Shown here one piece after another: positions 27,825-37,988 of a DNA stretch of 64,000 bases. The translations under genes and the position numbers were made by a program. The number at the start of each line of letters is the position of its first letter. Positions within the stretch are counted from its first letter, which is position 1. Source of the stretch: Mesorhizobium sp. SOD10 (GTDB taxonomy: Bacteria > Pseudomonadota > Alphaproteobacteria > Rhizobiales > Rhizobiaceae); assembly GCA_000824805.1 (NCBI GenBank), contig CCNA01000006.1, positions 248,001 through 312,000 of the forward strand, read 5' to 3'. The notes below the pieces were generated by a model. That model searched no databases, was not told the DNA's origin, and saw only the letters and a list, made by a program, of their open reading frames with translations.

Positions 27825-28898
27825 CTATTCCTCGCCGGCACCGTCTTCGCCCGGCGCGCCACGGCGCCAGTAGGCGGTGACAAGATGCCGGTCGCGCGGC
27901 ATGCCCCATTCCTTGCGCAGAATTCTGCGGATCGCGCGGAAATCGGCGAACTCGCACCCGGCCCAGGCAAAGAGATCATCGGCCCCGCGGCCGCGCTCAC
28001 GCAGCGCTTCCGGCAGCAGGCCGGCACGGCCTGCTTCGCGGCCATGCCGATAAAGCCAGTGGACGGCGATGTTCTCGCCCGCCGCCAACGTCACTCGGTC
28101 CTGCGGACCATCGACCTCGATGAAGGCCTCGGCACGGACGGGCGGCGCAAGCTCTTCCAGCATCCGGCCGATCGCCGGAAGCGCGGTATCGTCGCCCAGC
28201 AGAAGCAGGTTTGATGCCTTGGGCACATCGCCGCCGCCGGGGCCGATCATGCCGATGACGTCACCGGCCCGCGCATTCTGCGCGAAACTCGCGGCCGGCG
28301 TCTCGACGCCGGGATGCAGCACGAAATCGATGTCGAGCCAGCCCTCGGCCACGTCCAGCGCGCGGATTGTGTAGACCCGCACGGTCAGCGCATCCTCGCC
28401 CGACGGCCAGACGATCAGCCCGTCGGCGCCCATGGTCGGCCAGACCGCCTGGCGTCCGGCCGGCGGCAGCAGAAGCCGGACATGAAATCCGCCATGGGCG
28501 AAGCGGCCGAGGTCGCGGCCGGAGAAGCGCAGGCGCTGCATATGCGGCGACAGCCGCGTCGAGGACAGGACCGATATCTCGCGGAAGAACACCGGCGTGC
28601 CGCCATCCTTGCCGTCGCCTTGCCAGCGGAGGCCCTCGGTGGTGCGCAGATGCGCGGCGACGTGGCCGGCAAAGATCATCTTCATATAGGAGAGGCAGGT
28701 CTCGTCCTCCGCCGCGACGCGGACCAGCACGCCACTATCGTCGAACGAGGCGTTCAACGAGCCGTAATGCATGCGGAATTCCCATCGGCCGGCAACGCCG
28801 GTCTCGACCTCGCTGTCGCCGTGCTCCTCGCGCAGCCTGTCCATCACCGCGCGGATATCATCGTTCTGGATACGGGTTTGCGCGCTCAAGAGCTTCAT
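27825..28898 (-). CDS. Siderophore-interacting reductase with N-terminal DUF2218 domain
   Basis: A 357-residue fusion. Residues ~1-95 form a DUF2218 domain (IRAVMDRLREEHGDSEVETGVAGRWEFRMHYGSLNASFDDSGVLVRVAAED...MKMIFAGHVAAHL). Residues ~110-355 form the ViuB/SIP-type FAD-binding ferric-siderophore reductase, with RVYTIRALD as the flavin-binding part and a C-terminal WAGCEFADFRAIRRILR. It would release iron from the imported siderophore in the cytoplasm. AAAGG precedes the start at 28898. An IRO-like box lies about 100 bases upstream. It is convergent with the importer and belongs to the same iron module. Confidence 0.9.
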   Translation of the reverse strand: MKLLSAQTRIQNDDIRAVMDRLREEHGDSEVETGVAGRWEFRMHYGSLNASFDDSGVLVRVAAEDETCLSYMKMIFAGHVAAHLRTTEGLRWQGDGKDGGTPVFFREISVLSSTRLSPHMQRLRFSGRDLGRFAHGGFHVRLLLPPAGRQAVWPTMGADGLIVWPSGEDALTVRVYTIRALDVAEGWLDIDFVLHPGVETPAASFAQNARAGDVIGMIGPGGGDVPKASNLLLLGDDTALPAIGRMLEELAPPVRAEAFIEVDGPQDRVTLAAGENIAVHWLYRHGREAGRAGLLPEALRERGRGADDLFAWAGCEFADFRAIRRILRKEWGMPRDRHLVTAYWRRGAPGEDGAGEE

Positions 28899-29288
28899 CG
28901 CCGGGCCTTTCGATATCGATGGCAGCGGCACCGGCCGAACGCGATGTCGCCGAGCGCCGGCATGCCACAGCGTCGGCAGCATTGCCACTAAAACATGATT
29001 ATAAGAGTCATATTTTTGGACGGAACCGCACGAAGGTCGGCAACGCATCCGGTTTTCAGCTGATGATCAGGCTTCCTCCAAGGCCGATCATTTCGATGAT
29101 TGCACCATGGTACGGTGAACGTGAGACAGAGGTGATCGACGCGACTCGGAAGGGATTACGGAACTCATCGACACATGCCGTACACATGGCTTCAAAGACG
29201 TCGAACAGCACGCCCTATAAGTTCCAACCACGGCGTGCGGCCTGGCCGGCACTTGCCTCCGACGGGCCGCTCCTGTAAGAGAGCCGCC
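28899..29288. other. Intergenic region between the siderophore reductase and leuA leader
   Basis: About 390 bases between divergent units. The left part holds the RirA-type box at 28996-29010 for the reductase gene. The right part must hold the leuA promoter, which I cannot place with confidence. No convincing protein-coding frame was found. Confidence 0.5.
28996..29010. promoter_or_regulatory. Predicted RirA (IRO-type) box before the siderophore reductase
   Basis: TGATTATAAGAGTCA matches TGA-N9-TCA and lies in an AT-rich patch upstream of the minus-strand siderophore-interacting protein gene. With the box at 24420-24434 it brackets the whole iron-uptake module. Confidence 0.55.
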
Positions 29289-29408
29289 ATGACCACGCGC
29301 GTCCGCTCCGTCGCTTCTTCTCGCACCGGCTTTGCCGGCGAGACCGCGCGCGCGCTTGCTTCGACCCTGCTTCTTCTCGGCCTTATCGGCGATCGCCGGG
29401 CTCGCTGA
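29289..29408 (+). CDS. leuL: Probable leuA leader peptide rich in leucine
   Basis: A 39-residue frame with AAGAGAG upstream of its ATG. Near its end it reads ALASTLLLLGLIG, with four consecutive leucine codons (29367-29378) and a fifth two codons later. It stops 140 bases before leuA, and a nested stem-loop begins in its stop codon. This is the arrangement expected for leucine-controlled attenuation of 2-isopropylmalate synthase. The symbol follows its position and composition; no experimental evidence is known to me for this exact peptide. Confidence 0.7.
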   Translation: MTTRVRSVASSRTGFAGETARALASTLLLLGLIGDRRAR

Positions 29409-29455
29409 AGGAGCGCCCGGCGGTCGATACCCGCCGCTTCAGGCGCATGCTCCTT
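29408..29455 (+). promoter_or_regulatory. Stem-loop after the leuA leader peptide
   Basis: AAGGAGC (29408-29414) pairs with GCTCCTT (29449-29455), enclosing a second hairpin CGGCGG/CCGCCG. The outer stem overlaps the stop codon of the leader peptide, so a translating ribosome would disrupt it. No run of T follows, so it is either a pause/anti-terminator structure or works through Rho or translation rather than intrinsic termination. Confidence 0.5.
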
Positions 29456-29491
29456 GGCAAAGTCACAATCAAGCGAACGAAATTCTGGTAG

Positions 29492-31291
<1,800 letters not shown>

Positions 31292-31337
31292 TGTGAAACG
31301 GTCCGGCTCGGCGGCGGGCCGACCGGGCAGATCTGTC

Positions 31338-31382
31338 TGAAGCGTGGCGCATTCCAATTGCACCACGCTTCAGCCACAGCTC
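31338..31382 (+). terminator. Hairpin after leuA, possible terminator
   Basis: TGAAGCGTGG (31338-31347) and CCACGCTTCA (31373-31382) form a perfect ten-base inverted repeat with a 25-base loop, 46 bases after the leuA stop. There is no T-run, so termination is uncertain; it may protect the mRNA 3' end. Confidence 0.45.
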
Positions 31383-31520
31383 GCGAGAGCTGCCATTCGT
31401 TAACCGGTGGCGGAATTTCCGGTGGGCTTACGCGATCGCATAATAGAAGCATCCTTGTGCGACGGCGCGAGCGCTATATGATCGCGCCCTAACCTGTGCC
31501 GACTTCGGAAGGATCGACAC

Positions 31521-33308
31521 TTGGAGCATGCCCCGCCTGCCGCCCCCGCAGTGCGCGAGACATTGGAGCGACTGCTTGCCAGCGAAACGTTCGGACGGTC
31601 CGAGCGTGCTCGCAGGCTTTTACGCTATCTGGTTGAACGCGAGCAGGCCGGCGAGGCCGACAGGCTGAAGGGCATTTCCATAGCCATGGATGTCTTCGGC
31701 AAGGACGGCGATTTCGACGCCTCCACCGATGCCGTGGTCAGGGTGCAGGCCGGTCGGCTGCGCGAGCTCCTGGAGCAGTATTTCGCCAATGAAGGTGTCG
31801 CCGAGCCGGTGCGCATCGCGATCCCGCGTGGCGGCTATGTCCCTTCCTACGAGCTGAATGCGATTCGGCTGCCTGGCGACGCTAGGTCCGCCTCCGAAAC
31901 CATCGCGCAGCGGCCCAACGCATCGGCCGAAGCCGCTCCGTCGGTGTCCGAGCATCTCGACAACTCTGTGCCGGGCGAACCTGTGGCGCTGACGGCGCCG
32001 GCGGCACCTGCGCAGTCGCTCACGCGGCAGCTGCGTTTCTTCTGGGCCGCCATGATCCTGGTCATTGTCATGCTCGGCGTGCTTATCGTGCGCCAAAGCA
32101 ACGCCTTCCTTGGCGGCGAAGCGGGCACATCGGTCGAAACGGCGGGCACGGCGAGCATCGCTGCCCAGCCGACATTCGACTCACTGCCGCTAATCTACAT
32201 TGCGGTGAAAGCCGAGGGGCCGGAGGCGGCTCGCGTCGCGTCGTCGCTGCGCGCCGGGCTTGCCGGTTTCGACACCATCGATTTTATCGGACGCGATGCG
32301 GATTCGACGCGCGATCGGTCCGCCGATCCGATCAGTTTCGTTTTCGAAATTGTTCCCGGGCCGGCTGCCGGCGACGTCACGGTGGAATTGCAGAGCGTCG
32401 CGACCGGGCGGGTTCTCCTGTCACGCAACCTGACATCGGCCGAAAGTGCCCCCGATATGGTTGAAAGCAACATCGCCAGCCTTCTCACCTCAACCGTTCC
32501 CGCCTCCGGGGCGATCTACAGCTACATTGACCAGAGCGACATCCGAACCAGCCAGATCGCATGCCTGGTGCTCGACGACCGCTATTATCTCGATATGAGC
32601 GCCCAGACGTACGAGGCTGCGTATCGTTGCCTGCAGAAGCTGGTCAGCGAAGGCACCAAATCGTCGCTTGTCTACGCGGAACTGGCTTCGCTTCATGTGG
32701 AGGCGGTCAACGCCCACTATGCCTATCCGCCGGAAGCGACGCTCGAAAAGGCCATGTCGCTTGCGCACCGCGCCGTCCAGATGGGGCCGATGAGCCCGCA
32801 CGCGCATCGCGCCTTAGGCTACCTGAACTCGCGCCTCGGCAACACGGACGAAGCAACCCGCTTGATGCGCAAAGCCTACGAACTCAACCCGTATGATCTC
32901 GGCATGGCCGCCGCCTATGGCTACGGGCTGATCTTCGCCGGCAAATATGACGAGGGGACGCCGATCCTGGATCACGCGGTCGAAGCCTTCAGCGGCCATC
33001 CGACCTGGTGGGATTATGGCCTGTTCATCGGAGCCTTCATGCAGGGCGATATGAAGAAGGCCGCGATCGCCAGCGAGTCGCTGCGCACGACGGCATCCAA
33101 GTCGCACTATCTGGCCGCGCGACTGATCGGCGCCAAGATTTCAGGGCGCGACAAGCTGGCGGGCGAGCTTGCCAACGAGCTCGTCGCCGAATTCCCGAAC
33201 TTCGTCGCCGACCCGCGCGCGACATTCGTCGACCGCAAATACCCCGCCGATCTCACCGACCGGCTGGTGCAATCCTTGCGGGCCGCCGGTATCGGCAACC
33301 CGAGCTAA
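31521..33308 (+). CDS. Membrane protein with wHTH-like N-terminus and TPR domain
   Basis: A 595-residue protein starting with TTG, with GGAAGGA six bases upstream. Residues ~10-110 match the conserved wHTH-like domain found at the N-terminus of many rhizobial adenylate-cyclase-like and TPR proteins (FGRSERARRLLRYLVERE..LKGISIAMDVFGKDGDFDASTDAVVRVQAGRLRELLEQYF, IPRGGYVPSY). A single transmembrane helix lies at 173-190. The C-terminal half contains TPR-like repeats from about residue 395 (EKAMSLAHRAVQMGPMSPHAHRALGYLNSRLGNTDEATRLMRKAYELNPYD). No cyclase catalytic domain is present. It looks like a CadC-type one-component membrane sensor, with DNA-binding part inside and sensing part outside; targets are unknown. 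Confidence 0.82.
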   Translation: MEHAPPAAPAVRETLERLLASETFGRSERARRLLRYLVEREQAGEADRLKGISIAMDVFGKDGDFDASTDAVVRVQAGRLRELLEQYFANEGVAEPVRIAIPRGGYVPSYELNAIRLPGDARSASETIAQRPNASAEAAPSVSEHLDNSVPGEPVALTAPAAPAQSLTRQLRFFWAAMILVIVMLGVLIVRQSNAFLGGEAGTSVETAGTASIAAQPTFDSLPLIYIAVKAEGPEAARVASSLRAGLAGFDTIDFIGRDADSTRDRSADPISFVFEIVPGPAAGDVTVELQSVATGRVLLSRNLTSAESAPDMVESNIASLLTSTVPASGAIYSYIDQSDIRTSQIACLVLDDRYYLDMSAQTYEAAYRCLQKLVSEGTKSSLVYAELASLHVEAVNAHYAYPPEATLEKAMSLAHRAVQMGPMSPHAHRALGYLNSRLGNTDEATRLMRKAYELNPYDLGMAAAYGYGLIFAGKYDEGTPILDHAVEAFSGHPTWWDYGLFIGAFMQGDMKKAAIASESLRTTASKSHYLAARLIGAKISGRDKLAGELANELVAEFPNFVADPRATFVDRKYPADLTDRLVQSLRAAGIGNPS

Positions 33309-33478
33309 TCCAGCCCTGCGCCCGTGTTTGGGCCACAGGATTTCAGCGGGCGGAAGTACGACGCCGATCCGTCAAGTTCAGACGATGCTTGCGCGTCGGG
33401 CGCCTGACGGGCCGCTGTGGTCGCGAAGATTTTACTGGCCATCGGCCTGGATCGGGAGCAATCCAGCCACAATTCGCA

Positions 33479-34315
33479 ATGGCTGCACGTCTGCCTACCG
33501 CTCCTTCTTTCATGCTTCCATTCCCTTATGCCGTCGAGCGCGGCGCTGGTCCGAAGACAATCGTCTTCCTGCACGGCTTCGGGGCCTGCCGTGAGATTTG
33601 GCGTGACGTCATGGCATCGCTGGCGGCCGAAGCGAGAATGTTGGCTTACGATCTGCCGGGCCATGGGCAATCCCTGAAATGCGAAGGCATGGGCGGTGCC
33701 AAGCCGGCCGCGCAGGCTATCCTGGCCGATCTGGCGGAGCGAGGGTTGAGCAAGGTTCATCTGGTCGGTCACTCGATGGGCGGCGCGATCGCGACATTGA
33801 TGGCGCTTGCCGATCCCGATCGGGTTGCCTCGCTCACTCTGTTGGCACCCGGCGGTTTCGGCCCGGAAATCAACGCGGCCTTGCTGCGCCGCTATGCCGC
33901 CGCAACTGGTAGGAAAGAGATCCGGGCCTGCCTTGCAGCCATGTCGGGCCCGCGCAGTGTGCCGCCTGACCATGCGGTCGATGCAATCTGCCGGATGCGC
34001 AAACGGCCGGGCCAGTTGCAGACGCTGACCGATATGGCGGCGGTGATGACCAGGGATGACCGGCAAGGCGTTATTCCCGGGGCGCAACTGGATGGGCTCG
34101 ACATGCCGGTGATGGTTGTCTGGGGAGCGGAGGATCCGCTCCTGCCTGTCCTGCAGACCGAGACTTTGCCGCCGCACTTCCACCTGCATCATGTTCTTGA
34201 CGCTGGTCATATGCTGGTCGAGGAGGCCCCGGCCCTGGTTGCCGAGATGGTGCGTCGCAACACGCGGCGGCGCGCCAGACGGTTGCATCCGCCGCTGGGC
34301 GCAGCGGCGAGCTGA
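33479..34315 (+). CDS. Alpha/beta hydrolase
   Basis: A hydrolase of 278 residues (267 if ATG 33512 is used). The oxyanion-hole HGFGA, nucleophile Ser in GHSMGG, acid Asp in GAEDPLLP and His in DAGHMLVEEAP form the usual triad. The form resembles the hydrolase part of AcoC-like proteins, but the lipoyl domain is absent. No good ribosome site marks either start. The substrate is unknown. Confidence 0.87.
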   Translation: MAARLPTAPSFMLPFPYAVERGAGPKTIVFLHGFGACREIWRDVMASLAAEARMLAYDLPGHGQSLKCEGMGGAKPAAQAILADLAERGLSKVHLVGHSMGGAIATLMALADPDRVASLTLLAPGGFGPEINAALLRRYAAATGRKEIRACLAAMSGPRSVPPDHAVDAICRMRKRPGQLQTLTDMAAVMTRDDRQGVIPGAQLDGLDMPVMVVWGAEDPLLPVLQTETLPPHFHLHHVLDAGHMLVEEAPALVAEMVRRNTRRRARRLHPPLGAAAS

Positions 34316-34475
34316 TTGCCGAGTACTCTGCCGGGATTGGCTCTCCCGGACCGATCTCGAAAGCATCCGTGACGCGTTTCATATGGACCGGGGCGGCCGC
34401 GCCGCTCATCGTCGGCAGTGCATTTTGCCGGCGACTGTGTTAACTCGCTGTTAACCAACAACGAGGCAGCCGCCC

Positions 34476-35093
34476 ATGAAGGATGCAGGCGACAAGACCA
34501 CTCCGATAGAGCCGTCGCGAAAACTCTCGGACGCCATACGCGACGTCAAGAACGCCTTCGCCGACCGTGATGATGTGGTCGTCGACATGCGCGAGGCGCA
34601 CCGCATGCGGCTCGATCTCTTGGCAACCGAGCTTGCGCCGGTCTTTGCCGATGTCCCGGCCGACATGGACAGCTTCGACTTCGCCGTCTCGTCCGGCTTG
34701 CAGCCGCGGCTATGGATCGATGCGGTGAGCCACGTCGCCATGGGACGCGACCGCCGCACCTACCGCTTCCTCAAGGATACGCGCGTCGGCCGTGTCGTGC
34801 TGGCCGAGACGACCGAGATGAAAGCCGTCGCCGATGCGGTGACGCGTTACGTGGCCGAACGGGTGGTCGAGCGGCAGCATATGATGGAGGGCGGTATCGA
34901 GAGCGCCGTTCCCGGCCTGCATCGGCCTGTGGTGCGGGAAGCGGAGCCGCCCATTAAATCCGAGAGCCGCCTCAATGGCTGGACGACCTTCTTCGCCGGC
35001 CTCGGCCTGATTGCCGCCGGTGCGCTTGTGGGCTTGGCGGTTTCGCTGGCGATGTTTTGGGATCGCATCGTGCACATGAAGATCAGCTTCTGA
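34476..35093 (+). CDS. Hypothetical protein with C-terminal membrane anchor
   Basis: A 205-residue protein of unknown function. The N-terminal ~160 residues are soluble and charged (DAIRDVKNAFADRDDVVVDMREAHRMRLDLLATEL). One hydrophobic helix (FFAGLGLIAAGALVGLAVSLAMFW) lies near the C-terminus, giving a tail-anchored topology with the bulk in the cytoplasm. No catalytic motif is seen. Its last 11 bases overlap the end of the convergent phosphoesterase gene. Confidence 0.75.
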   Translation: MKDAGDKTTPIEPSRKLSDAIRDVKNAFADRDDVVVDMREAHRMRLDLLATELAPVFADVPADMDSFDFAVSSGLQPRLWIDAVSHVAMGRDRRTYRFLKDTRVGRVVLAETTEMKAVADAVTRYVAERVVERQHMMEGGIESAVPGLHRPVVREAEPPIKSESRLNGWTTFFAGLGLIAAGALVGLAVSLAMFWDRIVHMKISF

Positions 35094-36015
35094 CGAGCTC
35101 GCGGTTCGCGGCCGGCACGTCGAGATCCGTCGTTTGCAGATCAGAAGGCGGCAGCGCCGGCCCGGTCAGACCGCGCCGCGTCAAGCGCACGCGCCAGGCG
35201 CCCTTTTCGCCATCGATCTCGAACAGATTGTACTGAGCGGCAGGATGCTTGCCGCCCGGCGCCTGGCCCGCGGCGGCAACCCCGACCACGGGCACTTTGG
35301 CGCCACGTGCGCCGATGGTGAACAATGACGGCAGATGCGAATGGCCGTGCAGGACGAGCTCCGCGCCATGCCGGCGAATGACCTTGTGAAAACGGGCGAT
35401 GCCGAACAGCCGCTTATGTTGCTGGACGGCGCCGCGCACCGGCGGATGGTGGATCATGATGGCGCGGAACAGCCCTTGTTTCGCCGCGTCGTCGAGAACC
35501 TTGCCGAGCCGCTCGGCCTGCCCTTCCATGAAGAAACCGTTGGCCATGAAGGGTGCCGTGGCGCGCGCCGTGGTGACGCCGATCAGCGCAACGTTGCCGC
35601 GCACGCGCAGATAGGGAAAGGAATTGCGGTCGATCGGAGTGTTGACGCCGTCGCCCGTCATCCAGGGAGCCCATGCTCGGCAGACCTTGTCGAAGGCGCC
35701 CGGCACATAGGCGTCATGATTGCCTGGCACCACCGAAACGTCATACGGCGATCCAAGCGTCTCGAGCCAGTGTTTCGCCATCTCGATCTCGCCGTCGAGC
35801 GCCAGGTTGACGAGGTCTCCGGTGACGGCGAGATGGTTCGGCGCGTTCGCCTTTATGTCGGCGACGAGAGTGTCGATGACGGCGTCATGCATGTGGCGGC
35901 GCCGGTTGCGCTGCCAGTTGACATAGCCCAGCACCCGCTTGGACGCGAGGTCGCGATAGGTTACATCGGGCAGCGGTCCCAGATGAGCGTCGGAAATATG
36001 CGCGAGCCTGAACAT
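35083..36015 (-). CDS. Calcineurin-like metallophosphoesterase
   Basis: A 310-residue dinuclear-metal phosphoesterase. All family motifs are in order: HISDAHLG, GDLVN, PGNHDAY, HHPPVR and LHGHSH. No signal peptide is seen. The family includes cyclic nucleotide phosphodiesterases and UDP-sugar or lipid phosphatases; the substrate cannot be assigned. GAAGAGA precedes the start. It is convergent with and slightly overlaps the membrane-anchored hypothetical gene. Confidence 0.9.
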   Translation of the reverse strand: MFRLAHISDAHLGPLPDVTYRDLASKRVLGYVNWQRNRRRHMHDAVIDTLVADIKANAPNHLAVTGDLVNLALDGEIEMAKHWLETLGSPYDVSVVPGNHDAYVPGAFDKVCRAWAPWMTGDGVNTPIDRNSFPYLRVRGNVALIGVTTARATAPFMANGFFMEGQAERLGKVLDDAAKQGLFRAIMIHHPPVRGAVQQHKRLFGIARFHKVIRRHGAELVLHGHSHLPSLFTIGARGAKVPVVGVAAAGQAPGGKHPAAQYNLFEIDGEKGAWRVRLTRRGLTGPALPPSDLQTTDLDVPAANRELVRS

Positions 36016-36076
36016 GGTCTCTTCTTAAGCGACGCTGGCAGAGCTTTCCACTCACCCTTTGCTGTTCGGACAAGCG

Positions 36077-36115
36077 GGTTCCGAAAAAGTGTCCCACGGT
36101 TTTGCGGCCAGAACC
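36077..36115. repeat. Diverged palindromic element
   Basis: GGTTCCGAAAAAGTG and a matching GAACC enclose the GGTTTT core seen in the elements at 5700-5902 and 23336-23435. Only the first hairpin is recognisable, so this is a weaker member of the same family. Confidence 0.4.
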
Positions 36116-36185
36116 TGCGAAAAACACGGAAAGCCAAGCAGATAGCCGTGGGGCAGCCCACGAACATCTGCTTCGGTATCGTGGA

Positions 36186-36689
36186 ATGAACCGCCGCGCC
36201 GATCCGGAAGAGACATTCCGGCAGACCGGTTGGCCGGGATTGCGGGCAAGGCTGTTCCATTTTTACTTCCTGCTGCGCCGGCCCATGACGCTTGGGGTGC
36301 GCGGGCTGGTTTACGATCGCGCCTCCAACTCCGTCTTCCTGATCCGTCACACCTACGTTCCAGGATGGCAGCTCCCGGGCGGCGGCGTCGAGATCGGCGA
36401 AACGCTTGAGGAAGCGCTAGCGCGCGAGCTGGCCGAGGAAGGCAACATCGCTCTGACGGCTCCGCCGGTGCTGAAGTCGATGCATTTCAACCGCCGCGCC
36501 AGCAAGCGCGACCATGTCGGCCTTTATCTGATCGAAGCTTTCAGCCAGACGGCGCCGAAACGGCCGGACCATGAGATCGCCGAAGCAGGCTTCTTTCCGA
36601 TCGACCGCTTGCCCGAGGCCACGACGCCGGCGACGCTCCGGCGGATAAAAGAGATTTTTGGCGGCCAGCGTATCTCGGCTTACTGGTAG
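36186..36689 (+). CDS. Nudix hydrolase
   Basis: A 167-residue pyrophosphohydrolase. The Nudix box GGVEIGETLEEALARELAEEGNI follows WQLPGG. It fits G-x5-E-x7-RE-U-x-EE-x-G-U except that the last Gly is Asn. The glutamates that bind Mg are intact, so activity is expected. ATG 36186 has only GGA upstream; the frame stays open further up. The stop codon abuts the stop of the convergent GST-like gene with no spacer. The substrate is unknown. Confidence 0.88.
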   Translation: MNRRADPEETFRQTGWPGLRARLFHFYFLLRRPMTLGVRGLVYDRASNSVFLIRHTYVPGWQLPGGGVEIGETLEEALARELAEEGNIALTAPPVLKSMHFNRRASKRDHVGLYLIEAFSQTAPKRPDHEIAEAGFFPIDRLPEATTPATLRRIKEIFGGQRISAYW

Positions 36690-37676
36690 TCACGCCGCCT
36701 TCCTGAACCTGTTGCGGTCATGCGGCGCGGCATAATCGAGTTCCGGCCCCGCCGGGACGATCCCCGTCGGGTTGATCGATTTGTGGCTGCCGTAATAATG
36801 CGCCTTGATGTGATGCAGGTTGACCGTGCCCGAGACGCCGGGCACCTGATAAAGATCGCGCAGATAGTTCGACAGGTTCGGATAGTCGGCGATGCGGCGC
36901 AAATTGCATTTGAAGTGGCCGACATAGACCGGATCGAAACGCACCAGCGTCGTGAACAGCCGCCAGTCGGCCTCGGTGATCTGCTCGCCGACCAGATAGC
37001 GTTGTTGCGACAGCCTCTCCTCGATTGCATCGAGCGCCGAGAACAGCTCGCCGAACGCTTCCTCATAGGCTTTCTGCGTGGTGGCGAAGCCGGCGCGATA
37101 GACGCCGTTGTTGATCGCCGGATAGACCAGCGCATTGATCCCGTCGATCTCCGCGCGCCGCGCCGCGGGATAGAAGTCGAGACCCGAATCGCCCCATTCG
37201 TCGAAGGCGGAATTGAGCATCCGGATGATCTCGGAGGACTCGTTGTTGACGATCGTCTTTTCTTGCTTGTCCCACAGAACCGGCACCGTCACGCGGCCTG
37301 AATAGGCCGGATCGGCCTTGGCATAGATCTGGTGCAGGAAATCGAGACCGTAGAGCGTGTCCCCGGTGGCGCCGTCCTCGGCTTTGAAGGTCCAGCCGTT
37401 TTCGCCCATGAAATGGTGCACCACCGAGACGGAGATGACGCCCTCCAGTCTCTTCAGGGCACGGAAGATCAGCGTACGGTGCGCCCAGGGGCAGGCGAGC
37501 GACACATAGAGATGATAGCGGCCAGGTTCCGCCTTGAAGCCGCGCGGGCGCCCTTCCGCCGGCCTGCCGTCGCGTGTGATCCAGTCGCGCCATTGCGACT
37601 CCGTCCGCACGAACCGCCCATCGCTGCCGGTCCTGGGCGAGCGATCCTGCCATTTGCCTTCGATCAGCAGTCCCAT
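36690..37676 (-). CDS. Glutathionyl-hydroquinone reductase (YqjG/EcM4 type)
   Basis: A 328-residue glutathione transferase of the Xi class. It reduces glutathionyl-hydroquinones to free hydroquinones with glutathione. The catalytic Cys lies in SLACPWAHRTLI; the family features VSVVHHFMGENGWTF, RVTVPVLWDKQEKTIVNNESSEIIRML and the C-terminal helical domain with DWRLFTTLVRFDPVYVGHFKCN are all present. AGGGAG precedes the start. Likely role: detoxification of quinones. Identity is secure at family level. Confidence 0.92.
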   Translation of the reverse strand: MGLLIEGKWQDRSPRTGSDGRFVRTESQWRDWITRDGRPAEGRPRGFKAEPGRYHLYVSLACPWAHRTLIFRALKRLEGVISVSVVHHFMGENGWTFKAEDGATGDTLYGLDFLHQIYAKADPAYSGRVTVPVLWDKQEKTIVNNESSEIIRMLNSAFDEWGDSGLDFYPAARRAEIDGINALVYPAINNGVYRAGFATTQKAYEEAFGELFSALDAIEERLSQQRYLVGEQITEADWRLFTTLVRFDPVYVGHFKCNLRRIADYPNLSNYLRDLYQVPGVSGTVNLHHIKAHYYGSHKSINPTGIVPAGPELDYAAPHDRNRFRKAA

Positions 37677-37762
37677 GCGAAAAATCTCCCTGTAGCTCAG
37701 GCATATCTAGACCGATAACCCGACTGGCGAAGCCTTCGGGCACTGAACAGTTCGTCAAACGA

Positions 37763-37793
37763 CGATCTGGTTCGTTAACAACGAACCAGATCG
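37763..37793. promoter_or_regulatory. Perfect 31-bp palindrome, possible operator
   Basis: CGATCTGGTTCGTT and AACGAACCAGATCG are perfect inverted repeats with a three-base AAC spacer. It lies 87 bases upstream of the GST gene start and 196 before the GNAT gene, in a 312-base divergent region. No T-run follows either arm, so an operator or a strong RNA hairpin is more likely than a terminator. Confidence 0.6.
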
Positions 37794-37863
37794 CCAACTG
37801 GAGCAGAGAAAGGCAAAGGGCACCGATTGCAGCGACGCCAAATTGGTGCTAGCGGAGGCGCCC

Positions 37864-37920
37864 ATGTTCGACTTTGCCTCGATCCGGTTCGACCGACGAC
37901 GAAAGGGCGCCCGCGCTTAA
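37864..37920 (+). CDS. Possible very small ORF
   Basis: An 18-codon frame (MFDFASIRFDRRRKGARA) has GGAGG five to six bases before its ATG. It lies 68 bases before the acetyltransferase gene. The good ribosome site is the only support; composition is not that of an attenuator peptide. The rest of this divergent region shows no gene. Confidence 0.25.
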   Translation: MFDFASIRFDRRRKGARA

Positions 37921-37988
37921 GAAGCGCTGACTGGCGAACGCTGCCGCTTTTGCAGCAAACCTTCCTCGTATACCGGAACGCAAAGACC

